Source: JALYNX01 sp963780755 (GTDB lineage: Bacteria; Actinomycetota; Acidimicrobiia; Spongiisociales; ZC4RG35). Taken from it: a stretch of DNA of 64,000 bases. Positions 53,046-62,327 of the stretch are shown here, piece by piece; position 1 is the stretch's first letter, and every line of letters starts with the position of its first letter. Under the pieces are notes generated by a model. It was not told the origin of the DNA. It searched no databases and saw only the letters and a program-made list of their open reading frames with translations. A program made the position numbers and the translations under genes. The DNA is taken from NCBI GenBank assembly GCA_963780755.1, contig CAWACX010000001.1, positions 1,054,001-1,118,000 on the forward strand, written 5' to 3'.

Positions 53046-54341
53046 GTGCTCGGGGTGTCGGCTACGGATCGGGTGAGTGAGGCGCTTCGTCTCGCTCACG
53101 AATCACAGCCCTCCCTCAACGCATTCATAGACATCGACGACGAGCGCGCCCTGGCCAGGGCGGGCGAGATCGACGGCGTCATCGAGAGCGGCACCTACGC
53201 CGGACCACTTGCCGGCACCCCCATTGGCCTCAAAGACCTGATCGATCATCAGGGCCGGGAGACCACCTGCGGGTCGGCCTTCTACCGGGTCACGGCCGAC
53301 AGCAGCGCCACCGCCGTCATACGGCTGGAGGAAGCGGGTGGGGTGATAGTGGGTCGCACCGGGCTCCACGAGTTCGCCTTCGGGTTCTCCAGTGAGAACG
53401 TGCATTTCGGCGCGGTGCGCAACCCGTGGGACGTCGCCACCTCACCGGGAGGGTCATCCGGAGGCTCCGGAGCAGCGGTGGGTGTCGGGATCACACCGAT
53501 CGCAATCGGGAGCGACACCGGGGGCTCGGTCCGGGTGCCCGCCGCTCTTTGCGGGTGCTACGGCCTCAAGGTGACCTACGGCCGGATCCCACTCGACGGG
53601 GTGTTCCCGCTGGTCGCATCGATCGACACCGTCGGCCCTCTGGCCAACTCCATCGAGAACATCGACCTCGCCTATCGGGCGATGTCCGGGGACGACGCGC
53701 CTGAGCCGAGTTTGCGCCCGCTACGGATCGGCATCCCCCAGCCCTGGTATGACGATGCGCCGATGGACGATCGAGTGGCCGCGGCGTTCGATGGCGCGGT
53801 GGCCGACCTGGCGGCCATGGGCCACGAGGTCCACCCGATCGTCCTCCCCGATGTCGTCCCGGGCCGCGAGATCATCCTCGCCATCGCCGAAGAGGTGAAC
53901 GCGGTCCACGCCGGTTATCTGGGCGCCGGCTTGCCCTACGGGGCCGAGGTTCGGGACCGGTTGCTCGACTGCGCGACGGTGACAGCCGATGAGTCGGCCC
54001 AGGGACGGGGATGGCAGCAGATGGTCAGGAGCCGCTTCGACGATGCCTTCGACACAGTCGACCTGCTGCTGACGCCCACGGTGCCCGCGATGCGCAAGGT
54101 GATCGGTGAGGACTCGATCGGGGACCGCCACTATCGGACGGTCCTCTCCTGGTTCACCTCGATCGTGAACCACGCGTTGCTGCCCGCGATCGCTCTGCCC
54201 CTCCGAGACGCGACCGGCCCACCTCCCTCACTGCAGGTGATCGGTCCGATGGGATCGGAGGCCCAGCTCATAGGATTCGGCCGCGCCCTCGAGGAAAAAG
54301 GGCTCGTCGGATTTGTCGCAGCAACCGTTCAACCGGGGTAG
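53046..54341 (+). CDS. Amidase (amidase-signature family)
   Basis: 431 aa. The Ser-cisSer-Lys triad is seen: Lys in GTPIGLKDLIDHQG, cisSer in SPGGSSGGSGAAVG, nucleophile Ser in GSDTGGSVRVPAALCG. It is shorter than GatA and lacks the GatA-specific C-terminal features, and a true gatA lies at 1.5-2.9 kb. It probably hydrolyses a small amide; the substrate is unknown. GTG start with TAGCGT 6 nt upstream. Confidence 0.9.
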   Translation: MLGVSATDRVSEALRLAHESQPSLNAFIDIDDERALARAGEIDGVIESGTYAGPLAGTPIGLKDLIDHQGRETTCGSAFYRVTADSSATAVIRLEEAGGVIVGRTGLHEFAFGFSSENVHFGAVRNPWDVATSPGGSSGGSGAAVGVGITPIAIGSDTGGSVRVPAALCGCYGLKVTYGRIPLDGVFPLVASIDTVGPLANSIENIDLAYRAMSGDDAPEPSLRPLRIGIPQPWYDDAPMDDRVAAAFDGAVADLAAMGHEVHPIVLPDVVPGREIILAIAEEVNAVHAGYLGAGLPYGAEVRDRLLDCATVTADESAQGRGWQQMVRSRFDDAFDTVDLLLTPTVPAMRKVIGEDSIGDRHYRTVLSWFTSIVNHALLPAIALPLRDATGPPPSLQVIGPMGSEAQLIGFGRALEEKGLVGFVAATVQPG

Positions 54342-54456
54342 CCCTGACGGCCGATAAAATGGGTCCAGCGAGCCACCCAGATGCAGTCGTTCTCAACCGA
54401 GGCTGGTGTTGAATGACAGCGAGACGCGTGCTCTGACAACCAACAAGGAAGTGAAA

Positions 54457-56328
54457 GTGGCTGAGGTCACTGCCACAACAGACACTGAACCCGACCCAAC
54501 CGAAACCTTCGACAAGTTAGTCATCAGATTCGCCGGAGACTCCGGCGACGGAATGCAAGTAGCCGGATCCAGATTCACGGACGCCAGTGCCCTCTTCGGG
54601 AACGACCTGGCGACGCTTCCGTCTTTCCCCGCCGAGATCCGGGCCCCCGCCGGGACCCTTCCCGGTGTGTCGAGTTTCCAGGTCCAGATAGCCGATTTCG
54701 ACATCCTGACCGCCGGGGACCAACCCGACTGTCTGGTCGCGATGAACCCGGCAGCCCTGAAGAAGAACCTCAAGGACCTGCGCCAGGGCGGGACATTGAT
54801 CGTCAACACCGATGCCTTCGACGAGCGCAACCTCGACAAGGCCGGGTACACGTCGGACCCGCTCGACGATGGAACCCTCGAGGGCTATCGGGTGATCAAG
54901 GTCCCCATGGACGAGCTCACCAAGGAAGCTGTGAAGGACTCCGGTGTGAGCGGGCGAAGCGTGCTCCGCTCCAAGAACTTCCTCGCTCTCGGCCTCCTCG
55001 CCTGGCTCTTCCACCGGCCCACCGAGCCGACCGTCGAATGGGCTCGTAAGAAGTTCGCCAAGACCCCTGAGGTGGCCAACGCCAACATCGCTGCCTTCCA
55101 GGCGGGGTACACGCTGGGTGAGGCGACCGAAGCGGCCAGGACCACTTTCGTCGTCAAGCCGGCCAAGCTCGAGCCAGGGACCTACACCAACATCAACGGG
55201 AACTCGGCGCTGGCCTGGGGGCTGATCGCCGCAGCGAAATTGGCCGGCCTCCAACTCTTCTACGGCACCTACCCGATCACGCCGGCGTCGGACATCCTCC
55301 ATGAGCTGTCCCGCCACAAGAACTTCGGCGTCCGTACCTTCCAGGCGGAAGACGAGATCGCCGGAGTGGGAACCGCGATCGGTGCGGCGTTTGCCGGCAA
55401 CCTCGCGGTGACCGGATCTTCGGGCCCCGGGATCGCTCTCAAGAGCGAAGCTATCTCCCTCGCCTTCATGACCGAGCTCCCCCTGATCGTGATCAACGTG
55501 CAGCGCGGTGGCCCCTCGACGGGGCTTCCCACCAAGCCGGAGCAATCCGACCTGTTGTTCTCGCTCTATGGCCGCCACGGAGAATCTCCGATCCCGGTGA
55601 TCGCCGCTGCCTCGCCGAGCGACGCATTCGAGATGGCAATCGAAGCGGCGCGGATCGCCCTCAAGTACATGACTCCGGTGCTGTTGCTCAGCGACAACCA
55701 GATCGCCAACGGCTCAGAGCCCTGGAAGATCCCGGACGTGGACAGCCTGGCCCCGATCCCGGTGCAGTTCGCAAAGCACGCCAACGGCCCCGATGGGACC
55801 TTCCTGCCCTACATCCGCGACATCGACACCTTCGCCCGCCCCTGGGCGGTGCCGGGGACGCCGGGCCTGGAGCACCGGATCGGCGGGTTGGAGAAGGAAG
55901 CCATCACCGGCAACGTCTCCTACGAGCCGGCAAACCACCAATTGATGACCGACACCAGGGCATGGAAAGTGGCCAACATCGCCAACGACATCCCCCAGGT
56001 GGAAGTGAACGGTGAGGAGGACGCGGAGATCCTGGTCCTGGGCTGGGGCTCCACCTACGGCTCGATCCGGGCCGCGGCGCGCCGGGTGCGCCTCGCCGGG
56101 AAGAAGGTCGCCACTGCGCACCTGCGATATCTCAACCCCCTCCCGACCAACCTCGGCGACGTGTTGCGCAGCTTCGACAAGGTCCTCATCCCTGAGCTCA
56201 ACACCGGACAACTTCGGCGGGTGATCAGGGCCGAGTACCTGCTCGACGTCAAGGGCCTGAACAAGGTGGCCGGCGAGCCATTCAAGGTCTCGGAAATAGA
56301 AGAGAAGATCCTGGAGATGATCAAGTGA
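54457..56328 (+). CDS. korA: 2-oxoacid:ferredoxin oxidoreductase, fused gamma-alpha subunit (KorA-type)
   Basis: 623 aa. With KorB it decarboxylates 2-oxoglutarate (or another 2-oxoacid) to the acyl-CoA, reducing ferredoxin. The gamma domain comes first (VIRFAGDSGDGMQVAGSRF ... LPSFPAEIRAPAGT). The alpha pyrimidine-binding domain starts at NGNSALAWGLIAAAKLAG with YGTYPITPASDILHEL and GSSGPGIALKSEAI; the C-terminal transketolase-like domain ends DVKGLNKVAGEPF. The GTG at 54457, preceded by AAGGAAG, is preferred over upstream codons. A TAAAAT at 54355-54360 may be its -10. Confidence 0.92.
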   Translation: MAEVTATTDTEPDPTETFDKLVIRFAGDSGDGMQVAGSRFTDASALFGNDLATLPSFPAEIRAPAGTLPGVSSFQVQIADFDILTAGDQPDCLVAMNPAALKKNLKDLRQGGTLIVNTDAFDERNLDKAGYTSDPLDDGTLEGYRVIKVPMDELTKEAVKDSGVSGRSVLRSKNFLALGLLAWLFHRPTEPTVEWARKKFAKTPEVANANIAAFQAGYTLGEATEAARTTFVVKPAKLEPGTYTNINGNSALAWGLIAAAKLAGLQLFYGTYPITPASDILHELSRHKNFGVRTFQAEDEIAGVGTAIGAAFAGNLAVTGSSGPGIALKSEAISLAFMTELPLIVINVQRGGPSTGLPTKPEQSDLLFSLYGRHGESPIPVIAAASPSDAFEMAIEAARIALKYMTPVLLLSDNQIANGSEPWKIPDVDSLAPIPVQFAKHANGPDGTFLPYIRDIDTFARPWAVPGTPGLEHRIGGLEKEAITGNVSYEPANHQLMTDTRAWKVANIANDIPQVEVNGEEDAEILVLGWGSTYGSIRAAARRVRLAGKKVATAHLRYLNPLPTNLGDVLRSFDKVLIPELNTGQLRRVIRAEYLLDVKGLNKVAGEPFKVSEIEEKILEMIK

Positions 56329-57365
56329 CCGCCCCGACCTACACCCGTTCCGACTTCCAGACGGACCAGGAGGTCCGCTGGTGCCCGGGCTGTGGCGACT
56401 ACACCATCCTGGCCTCGGTCCAGCAGTTCCTGGCCGGGCTGGGCCGGCCCCGTGAGGAGTTCGTGTTCATCTCCGGGATCGGCTGCGCATCGCGCTTTCC
56501 CTACTACGTGAGCACCTACGGCATGCACTCGATCCATGGTCGGGCGCCGGCGATCGCATCGGGGGTCGCCACCACGCGGCCCGACCTCTCGGTCTGGGTC
56601 ATCACCGGCGATGGAGATGCCCTCTCGATCGGGGGCAACCACCTGATCCACGCCTTGCGCCGGAACATCAACCTCAAGATCCTCCTCTTCAACAACCAGA
56701 TCTACGGGTTGACCAAAGGCCAGTACTCCCCGACGTCAGAAGTGGGGAAGACGACCAAGTCGACGCCGTTCGGGTCGATCGACTATCCGTTCAACCCGGT
56801 GTCGCTGGCGCTGGGGGCGGAGGCGTCATTCGTCGCCCGCACGCTGGACATGGACCGGACCCACACGCAGGGAATTCTCGAGGCGGCCTATCAGCACGAA
56901 GGGTCGGCGTTCATCGAGATCTACCAGAACTGCAACGTGTTCAACGACAAGGCATTCATCCAACTCACCGGCAAGGAAGAGCGGGTCCACAACCGAATCG
57001 ACCTCGAGCCAGGAAAGCCAATCGTCTTCGACGAGGGCGCCAAGGCGGTTGTCATGCGAAACGGGCAGGCCACCATCGTTGACAGCTCCAGCGTCGATCC
57101 GGGGGCGATCCTGGTCCACGACCCGACCCGTCCCGACCCGTCGGTGGCCTTCAGTCTGAGCCGGCTCTCACACGGGCCCTATGGGCCGACGCCTCTTGGT
57201 GTGTTCCGCAGCGTGAGCCGTCCCACCTACGAGTCTCAGATGGAGGAGCAGCTCTCGGCGGCCAAGGAGAAGTTCGGCGACGGCGACTTGTCGAAGCTGA
57301 TCGCCAGCCACGGCACCTGGACCGTCAAGGACGCCGGCGCCAACGGCGGGGAAAACAGTCAGTAG
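56325..57365 (+). CDS. korB: 2-oxoacid:ferredoxin oxidoreductase, beta subunit (KorB-type)
   Basis: 346 aa TPP-binding subunit. Fe-S and TPP motifs are WCPGCGDYTILASVQ, SGIGCASRFPYYV, and GDGDALSIGGNH...LLFNNQIYGLTKGQ. GTG start overlapping the korA stop (GTGA). The pair resembles the mycobacterial KorAB that serves as an oxygen-tolerant 2-oxoglutarate oxidoreductase in the TCA cycle. A strong hairpin directly follows the stop. Confidence 0.93.
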   Translation: MTAPTYTRSDFQTDQEVRWCPGCGDYTILASVQQFLAGLGRPREEFVFISGIGCASRFPYYVSTYGMHSIHGRAPAIASGVATTRPDLSVWVITGDGDALSIGGNHLIHALRRNINLKILLFNNQIYGLTKGQYSPTSEVGKTTKSTPFGSIDYPFNPVSLALGAEASFVARTLDMDRTHTQGILEAAYQHEGSAFIEIYQNCNVFNDKAFIQLTGKEERVHNRIDLEPGKPIVFDEGAKAVVMRNGQATIVDSSSVDPGAILVHDPTRPDPSVAFSLSRLSHGPYGPTPLGVFRSVSRPTYESQMEEQLSAAKEKFGDGDLSKLIASHGTWTVKDAGANGGENSQ

Positions 57366-57368
57366 TAG

Positions 57369-57398
57369 AGAGGGGGGCGTCTTCGACGCCCCCCTCTT
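57369..57398 (+). terminator. Intrinsic-type terminator after korB
   Basis: A 13-bp GC-rich stem (GAGGGGGGCGTC / GACGCCCCCCTC plus one A-T) with a TTC loop, starting 4 nt after the korB stop and followed by TTGAT. It is the clearest terminator in the window. Being symmetrical it may also serve the convergent gene at 57418. Confidence 0.8.
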
Positions 57399-57417
57399 GA
57401 TCAGTCTCGAGCGTGAG

Positions 57418-57831
57418 TCAGGCGCTCTGCATGGCGCGGCCGTGCACCGCCAACGCCCAGATCACGACGACATCGATGGCGATCACGATGATCGACCACA
57501 GCGGGTAGTAGGGGATGAACCCGAAGTTCACGACGGCACTGACCACCGCGAGGATGATTCCGATCACGCGGGCCCAGGTCGCGCCACTTATGACGGCAAA
57601 GCCGGCAAAGGCGACCAGGATTCCCAGTCCGAGGTGGACATAGCCCCAGGTGGTGGGGTCGATTTCGAATATGTAGTTGGGGGTGGCGACATAGAAGTCG
57701 TCCTTGACCAGGGCGAACAGGCCGGAGATCGCCGAGAAGATCCCGCTCATAGCCATCATGATCCCGGCGAACATGATCGCCCCAATCGCCAGTCCGGGGG
57801 GGCTCTCGTATCCGCCCGATGAATGCGACAT
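57418..57831 (-). CDS. DUF7144-like four-helix membrane protein
   Basis: 137 aa. Four transmembrane helices; the pattern PGLAIGAIMFAGIMMAMSGIF, TWGYVHLGLGILVAFAGFAVISGATWARVIGI and PLWSIIVIAIDVVVIWALAVHG fits the actinobacterial DUF7144 family. Function unknown. ATG 57831 was chosen for its AAAGGAG ribosome site 8 nt upstream. Convergent with korB across the terminator. Confidence 0.82.
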   Translation of the reverse strand: MSHSSGGYESPPGLAIGAIMFAGIMMAMSGIFSAISGLFALVKDDFYVATPNYIFEIDPTTWGYVHLGLGILVAFAGFAVISGATWARVIGIILAVVSAVVNFGFIPYYPLWSIIVIAIDVVVIWALAVHGRAMQSA

Positions 57832-57956
57832 GTGTCGCTCCTTTCGTTGTGTTGTTTCGACGCCGGTCAAGCTACACAACCTCCTGCCGCGAGCCTGGCA
57901 CCCCTGATCGTGTCGGCACCTAGAGTCCGGCCAGCGCTCTAAAGCGACGAGGAGAG

Positions 57957-59123
57957 ATGACGACCACTGAAACCCCTGAAGCGGGAGCCGAAAAGGGCCC
58001 TGATCCGGAACCTGAAACGGGCACCGTGAAGTGGCGGCGCATCCTTGCCATCGTCCTCGTGGTCCTCACCTCGCTGAGCGTCGTCGTTGCCGCAGTGACT
58101 GTCTGGGCCCACAACGCGGTGCTCAACACCGACAAGTTCATGGAGACGGTCGGGCCTGCCCTCGATGACCCCGCGCTCTACACGGCGGTCGGGGAGAAAG
58201 TCAGCGAGCAGACGCTCCAAGTCCTCGATCTGGAGACCCGGATCTCCACCGCCCTCACCGATCTGGATGACTTCCTGTTCGGAGCATTGCTCGATGCCCT
58301 GGAGATCGGAGATCGCGGCAGGGACATTCTCGAGTCGGTCGACCGCCCGGCATTGGAAGACCTCGCTCCGGCGCTCTCCACCGGCCTCGAGGAGCGGATC
58401 ACGGCTCGCATCGAAGGCTTCGTCAGCTCCGAGGAGTTCCGCGCCGCGGTCCCGGCACTGACCGAACGGGCCCATCGCGGGGTTATCGCCTTGGCCCGGG
58501 GCGACCTGGAGCAAATCCCGAACGTCACGGTGGCCGACGGCGAAGTGACCCTGAACCTGATCCCGATCATCGTCGAGGCGATCCGCCGGGTGCTCCCCGA
58601 CCTCAGCGGCCTGGGGCCGGACATCACGCTTCCCGACCGGATATCGGATCGGGCAGTCGAGGCCAGGGAGCAGCTGCGGGATGCCCTCGGCGCCACCATC
58701 CCCGAGAACTTCGGGGAGCTCACCCTGATGTCGGAGGACCAGCTCAATGCCCTTCAAGAAGGGGTGGTTCGCCTCGACCGGCTGATGTGGGGGCTGATCG
58801 CACTCGCGGTCGTCCTCGCCATCGTGACCTTGTTGGTATCGCAGACCCGGATGCGAACCGCGATGCACCTCGCCATCGGCTTGGGCATCGGGTTCATCGT
58901 CACCGTGTTGCTGGTCGACTGGATCGAAGGTCAGGTGGTGCAAGCCATAGTCGACCCCGCGGACGCGATCGCAGCGCGCGAGATCGTCGCCCAGGTCTTG
59001 GCCGGGCTCCGCCAGGGAGCGCTCTTGATCGCGTTGATCGCGATCGTGGCGGCCGTCGTCTTGTGGTTGATGAACCGTCCGGAGAAGCCTGCCGACGAGG
59101 AAGTCGAGCCGGTCAGCGTCTGA
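57957..59123 (+). CDS. Conserved membrane protein with large extracytoplasmic domain
   Basis: 388 aa. An acidic/proline-rich cytoplasmic N-terminus leads to TM1 (RRILAIVLVVLTSLSVVVAAVTVW). A ~220-residue helical domain with NTDKFMETVGPALDDPALYTAVGEKVSEQ follows, then three more TM helices near the end (for example LMWGLIALAVVLAIVTLLV). The family is frequent in actinobacteria and its function is unknown to me. AGGAGAG precedes the ATG. Its 3' end overlaps convergent tetR by 11 nt. Confidence 0.8.
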   Translation: MTTTETPEAGAEKGPDPEPETGTVKWRRILAIVLVVLTSLSVVVAAVTVWAHNAVLNTDKFMETVGPALDDPALYTAVGEKVSEQTLQVLDLETRISTALTDLDDFLFGALLDALEIGDRGRDILESVDRPALEDLAPALSTGLEERITARIEGFVSSEEFRAAVPALTERAHRGVIALARGDLEQIPNVTVADGEVTLNLIPIIVEAIRRVLPDLSGLGPDITLPDRISDRAVEAREQLRDALGATIPENFGELTLMSEDQLNALQEGVVRLDRLMWGLIALAVVLAIVTLLVSQTRMRTAMHLAIGLGIGFIVTVLLVDWIEGQVVQAIVDPADAIAAREIVAQVLAGLRQGALLIALIAIVAAVVLWLMNRPEKPADEEVEPVSV

Positions 59124-59691
59124 GGGCTGCCAGCACGAAGGACCTCAACTCGGCGACCAACTCCTCGGCCCCGGCAGCGCCATCGGCCCGATACCAACGC
59201 TCGAGGGCGTTTAGGACCGAGAGGACGAAGATGGCCGAGAGCTTGGGGTCGGCGTCGGCGCGGAAGGACCCGTCCGACCTCCCGGATGAGATCACCTCGC
59301 GGAACACTGCTTCGTAGCCGTCCCGGGCGGCGATCACCCGGCTCCGATGCGCCTGGTCGAGCATCCGCGCCTCGTTGAGGAACGTCCGCGCCACATCCCG
59401 GTTTCTAAGAACGACATCGACGTGCCCGGCGATTAGCCGGGCCATCTGGTCCGAGGGCGACCCTCCTCCTGCCATGGCCGCCTCGGCGGACGCCTGGAAC
59501 AGGCGGGCCCCCTCCTCCACCACCTCCACCAACAGGTCCTGCTTCGACTCGACGTGGGCGTAGAGCGATGAGCCAAGGAGTCCGAGCTCCCGGCCCAGAT
59601 CGCGCATCGAGGTCCCGTGGTAGCCCCGCTCCGCGAACAGCCTGCCCGCTGCTGCGATGACGTCGCCCCGGGTGTTGCGGGTGGTGACCAT
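59113..59691 (-). CDS. TetR family regulator of the paa operon (PaaR-like)
   Basis: 192 aa. N-terminal HTH: FAERGYHGTSMRDLGRELGLLGSSLYAHVESKQDLL. The C-terminal ligand domain is variable. It is the last gene of paaABCDE-tetR, its ATG overlapping the paaE stop as TGATG. TetR-type PaaR repressors respond to phenylacetyl-CoA. A perfect 20-bp palindrome in the paaA promoter is its likely operator, giving autoregulation. The effector is inference. Confidence 0.87.
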   Translation of the reverse strand: MVTTRNTRGDVIAAAGRLFAERGYHGTSMRDLGRELGLLGSSLYAHVESKQDLLVEVVEEGARLFQASAEAAMAGGGSPSDQMARLIAGHVDVVLRNRDVARTFLNEARMLDQAHRSRVIAARDGYEAVFREVISSGRSDGSFRADADPKLSAIFVLSVLNALERWYRADGAAGAEELVAELRSFVLAALRR

Positions 59692-60767
59692 CAGCGGTGG
59701 TCGTACCGGACTACCACCCGCTCACCGACCGGGTGCGACTGGCAGGTGAGCACGTAGCCGGCCTCGACCTCGGAGTCGATCAGGGCGTAGTTCTTGGCCA
59801 TGGTCACCTCGCCGTCCTCGATCCTCCCCTTGCAGGAGGCACACATACCTCCTTTGCAGGAGAAAGGCAGCTCGGGGCGGACCCGCAACGCGGCATCGAG
59901 GATCGAAGTCTCCGGGGTCATCCGTGTCTCCACGGCCCTTCCGTCGAGGATCACGGTCAACGCCACCGTGCCCTCTCCGGGAGGGGGCTCAGGAGGAAGG
60001 TCGGCGGTGTCCAGCGGGCCGGCGAAGAAGAGCTCATCGCGAATCCTCTCCTCCTCGACGCCCAACTCGGTGAGTGTCGCCCTCGCCATCGTCACCATCT
60101 CGTAAGGCCCGCAGAGGAACCACTCGTCGATTGGCTCCTCACCGAGAAGGCGCTCGTGAATGTGTCTGATTTTCTCCTCGTCGATGCGACCCGAGAGCAG
60201 GGGGAGGTCGGAGCCCTCACGACTCATCAGGTGGAACAACTGAAGGCGGGCCGGATAACGGTCTTTGAGCCCTTCCAACTCCTCGAGGAACATCACGCTG
60301 GCGGCGGTCCGGTTGCCGAATACCACCGTCCATCGTGCTCCCGGCTCCGACTCGAGAGTGGTCGCCAACAGCGAGAGCACCGGTGTGATCCCGGACCCGG
60401 CAACGATCGCCACCCGGTGTGAGAACCGAGTCGGGTCGGGCTCGATGGTGAACTCGCCGACCGGGGGCATGACTCCGACAACGTCTCCGATGTCGAGGCT
60501 CGTTGTCGCCCATGTGGAAAACGCCCCACCAGGAAGCCTCTTGATGCCGACCCGAAGGCCACCTTCGTTGGCGTTGGCGCAGATCGAGTAGGAGCGACGC
60601 AGGTCCTCGCCGTCCACCGTCGCCCGCAAGGTCACGTGCTGGCCCGGCAGGTAGCTGAACCGGGGCCGAAGCTGAGGCGGGACCTCGAAGGTCACCGCCA
60701 CCGACTCGTCGGTGAGCGGCGCCACCTCGCTCACCTTCAGGTCATGGAACTCGACTGGGGTCGCCAC
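59691..60767 (-). CDS. paaE: Phenylacetyl-CoA epoxidase reductase subunit PaaE
   Basis: 358 aa. Passes electrons from NADPH to the PaaA di-iron site. An FAD-binding ferredoxin-reductase domain (RRSYSICANANEGGLRVGIKRLPGGAFSTW), an NAD domain (VAIVAGSGITPVLSLLATTL), and a C-terminal plant-type 2Fe-2S domain (FSCKGGMCASCKGRIEDG ... VLTCQSHP) are in the usual order. GTG start one base from the paaD stop. Confidence 0.95.
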   Translation of the reverse strand: MATPVEFHDLKVSEVAPLTDESVAVTFEVPPQLRPRFSYLPGQHVTLRATVDGEDLRRSYSICANANEGGLRVGIKRLPGGAFSTWATTSLDIGDVVGVMPPVGEFTIEPDPTRFSHRVAIVAGSGITPVLSLLATTLESEPGARWTVVFGNRTAASVMFLEELEGLKDRYPARLQLFHLMSREGSDLPLLSGRIDEEKIRHIHERLLGEEPIDEWFLCGPYEMVTMARATLTELGVEEERIRDELFFAGPLDTADLPPEPPPGEGTVALTVILDGRAVETRMTPETSILDAALRVRPELPFSCKGGMCASCKGRIEDGEVTMAKNYALIDSEVEAGYVLTCQSHPVGERVVVRYDHR

Positions 60768-60768
60768 C

Positions 60769-61230
60769 TCAGTGCTCCTTGAAGTGGTCGAACGGCTCGC
60801 CGCAACGACTGCACACCATCAGCGCCTTACAGGCGGTGGAACCGAAACGGGAAACGACTTCGGCAGGCGCGGCGCATCGAGGGCATACGACGTCGCCGAT
60901 CTCCGTGGGAGGGGCAATCCCGAACTCGGCCAGGGCCTTTTTCGCTTCGGGCCCGATCCAATCTGTCGTCCACGCGGGGCTGTGGGCTAGTCGGACCTCG
61001 ACGTCGTCGAAGCCCTCAGACCGGGCGGCCCTTTCGACGTCAGTCTCGATCTGGCGCATCGCCGGACAACCCGAGTAAGTCGGGGTGATCGTGACCACCA
61101 AGCGGCCGCCATCGAGGGACACCCCACGCAAGATTCCGAGATCGGAGATGGTGAGCACCGGGATCTCGGGGTCGACGACGGCGCCGATGGCCTCGATCGC
61201 GCGATCGAGCTCGAGCACGGTGGCGGCCAT
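60769..61230 (-). CDS. paaD: Phenylacetate degradation protein PaaD (DUF59 + zinc ribbon)
   Basis: 153 aa. The N-terminal MIP18/DUF59 domain (VVDPEIPVLTISDLGILRGV, TPTYSGCPAMRQIETDV) is followed by a C-terminal zinc ribbon (CPRCAAPAEVVSRFGSTACK, CSRCGEPFDHFK). PaaD is thought to help mature Fe-S or metal sites of the epoxidase. The ATG overlaps the paaC stop (TGATG). Confidence 0.94.
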   Translation of the reverse strand: MAATVLELDRAIEAIGAVVDPEIPVLTISDLGILRGVSLDGGRLVVTITPTYSGCPAMRQIETDVERAARSEGFDDVEVRLAHSPAWTTDWIGPEAKKALAEFGIAPPTEIGDVVCPRCAAPAEVVSRFGSTACKALMVCSRCGEPFDHFKEH

Positions 61231-61976
61231 CACCACTCCAAACCGGGGTAGGACCGCTGCATCCACTGCATCTCGGCGAGGAGGAACCCGAGGTGCTCGG
61301 TGTGGAAGCCGAGGCGGCCACCGTCTCGCTGATATGTCCCGCCGGGGAGGACCAGTCCGGCCTCGCCGAGCACCACGCCTACAGCCTGGTCCCACCTCGC
61401 ATGATCCACCGCGTCGCCCACCTGGAACATCTCGTCGACAAAGGGCCAGAGGGCATCCAGCGCAGCCTGGGCTCTACGGTGGGACTCGTCGGTGCCGTCC
61501 CCGAGTCGGATCACCCACGACGACGAGTGGAGGAAGTGATATCGCGCCTCTTTCAGGGCACGACCGGCGATGCCGGCCAGATCGGGGTCAGGATCGGCCG
61601 CCAGCGACTCCCAAAGCTGGAGCTGATATGCGTCGAAGAGCATCTGGCGGACCATGGTCCGGGCGAAGTCCCCATTTGGCTGTTCGACGAGGAGGAGGTT
61701 GAGGAACTCGCGCTCGGTGCGGTGCATCGCCAGGTCATCTTCGGTGCGGCCCTCCCCTTCATAGGCCCCGGCGAGCGTGTAGAGGGCGCGAGCCACGCCG
61801 AGATGGTCGAGGGCGATGTTGCCCAGTGCAATGTCCTCCTCGAGCTCGGGAGCTCGCGAGATCCATTCCCCGAGGCGCTGGGCCAGCACGAGGTTGTCGT
61901 CGGCGTGTGCCAGCAGCATCGTGAATCTGTCGTCGAGGTCCACCGCGGGGGTGCCGGAAGGGGCGGAACCGGTCAC
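61230..61976 (-). CDS. paaC: Phenylacetyl-CoA epoxidase structural subunit PaaC
   Basis: 248 aa ferritin-like helical protein that pairs with PaaA but has lost the di-iron ligands. Signature regions are LAHADDNLVLAQRLGEWISRAPELEEDIAL, NIALDHLGVARALY and FHTEHLGFLLAEMQWMQRSYPG. GTG start overlapping paaB (GTGA). Confidence 0.95.
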   Translation of the reverse strand: MTGSAPSGTPAVDLDDRFTMLLAHADDNLVLAQRLGEWISRAPELEEDIALGNIALDHLGVARALYTLAGAYEGEGRTEDDLAMHRTEREFLNLLLVEQPNGDFARTMVRQMLFDAYQLQLWESLAADPDPDLAGIAGRALKEARYHFLHSSSWVIRLGDGTDESHRRAQAALDALWPFVDEMFQVGDAVDHARWDQAVGVVLGEAGLVLPGGTYQRDGGRLGFHTEHLGFLLAEMQWMQRSYPGLEW

Positions 61977-62317
61977 ATGTGCCCCACTTCGTCCGGGATC
62001 ACGTAGTGGGTGGCCAGCCTGTAGCCCTTCTCGTTGGCCTCGACATAGTCGGCGGCATCTTCGGGCTCGAATGCATGGATCTCAGAGCTCGGCACCACCC
62101 AGACACTGACTCCCTCCCCACGGCGGGTGTAGACGTCGCGGGCGTTCTGCAGGGCCGTCTCAGCGTCAGGTGCGTGGAGGCTCCCGATGTGGACGTGTGA
62201 GATCCCGCGCCGGGCCCGGACGAACACCTCCCACAGTTGCCAACCGCCGGGCGCGTCCCCGGTCTCTGTCTCGATGGAGGCGCTCTCCCCCGGAGCGATC
62301 GGGACTTCGTAAGTCAT
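61973..62317 (-). CDS. paaB: Phenylacetyl-CoA epoxidase subunit PaaB
   Basis: 114 aa small bridging subunit. GGWQLWEVFVRARRGISHVHIGSLHAPDAE and the NARDVYTRRGEGVSVWVVPSSEI segment are the family pattern. The ATG at 62317 is chosen by alignment with typical ~95-115 aa PaaB proteins; it lies 10 nt after the paaA stop with GAGGA upstream. Confidence 0.94.
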   Translation of the reverse strand: MTYEVPIAPGESASIETETGDAPGGWQLWEVFVRARRGISHVHIGSLHAPDAETALQNARDVYTRRGEGVSVWVVPSSEIHAFEPEDAADYVEANEKGYRLATHYVIPDEVGHM

Positions 62318-62327
62318 ATCGTCCTCC

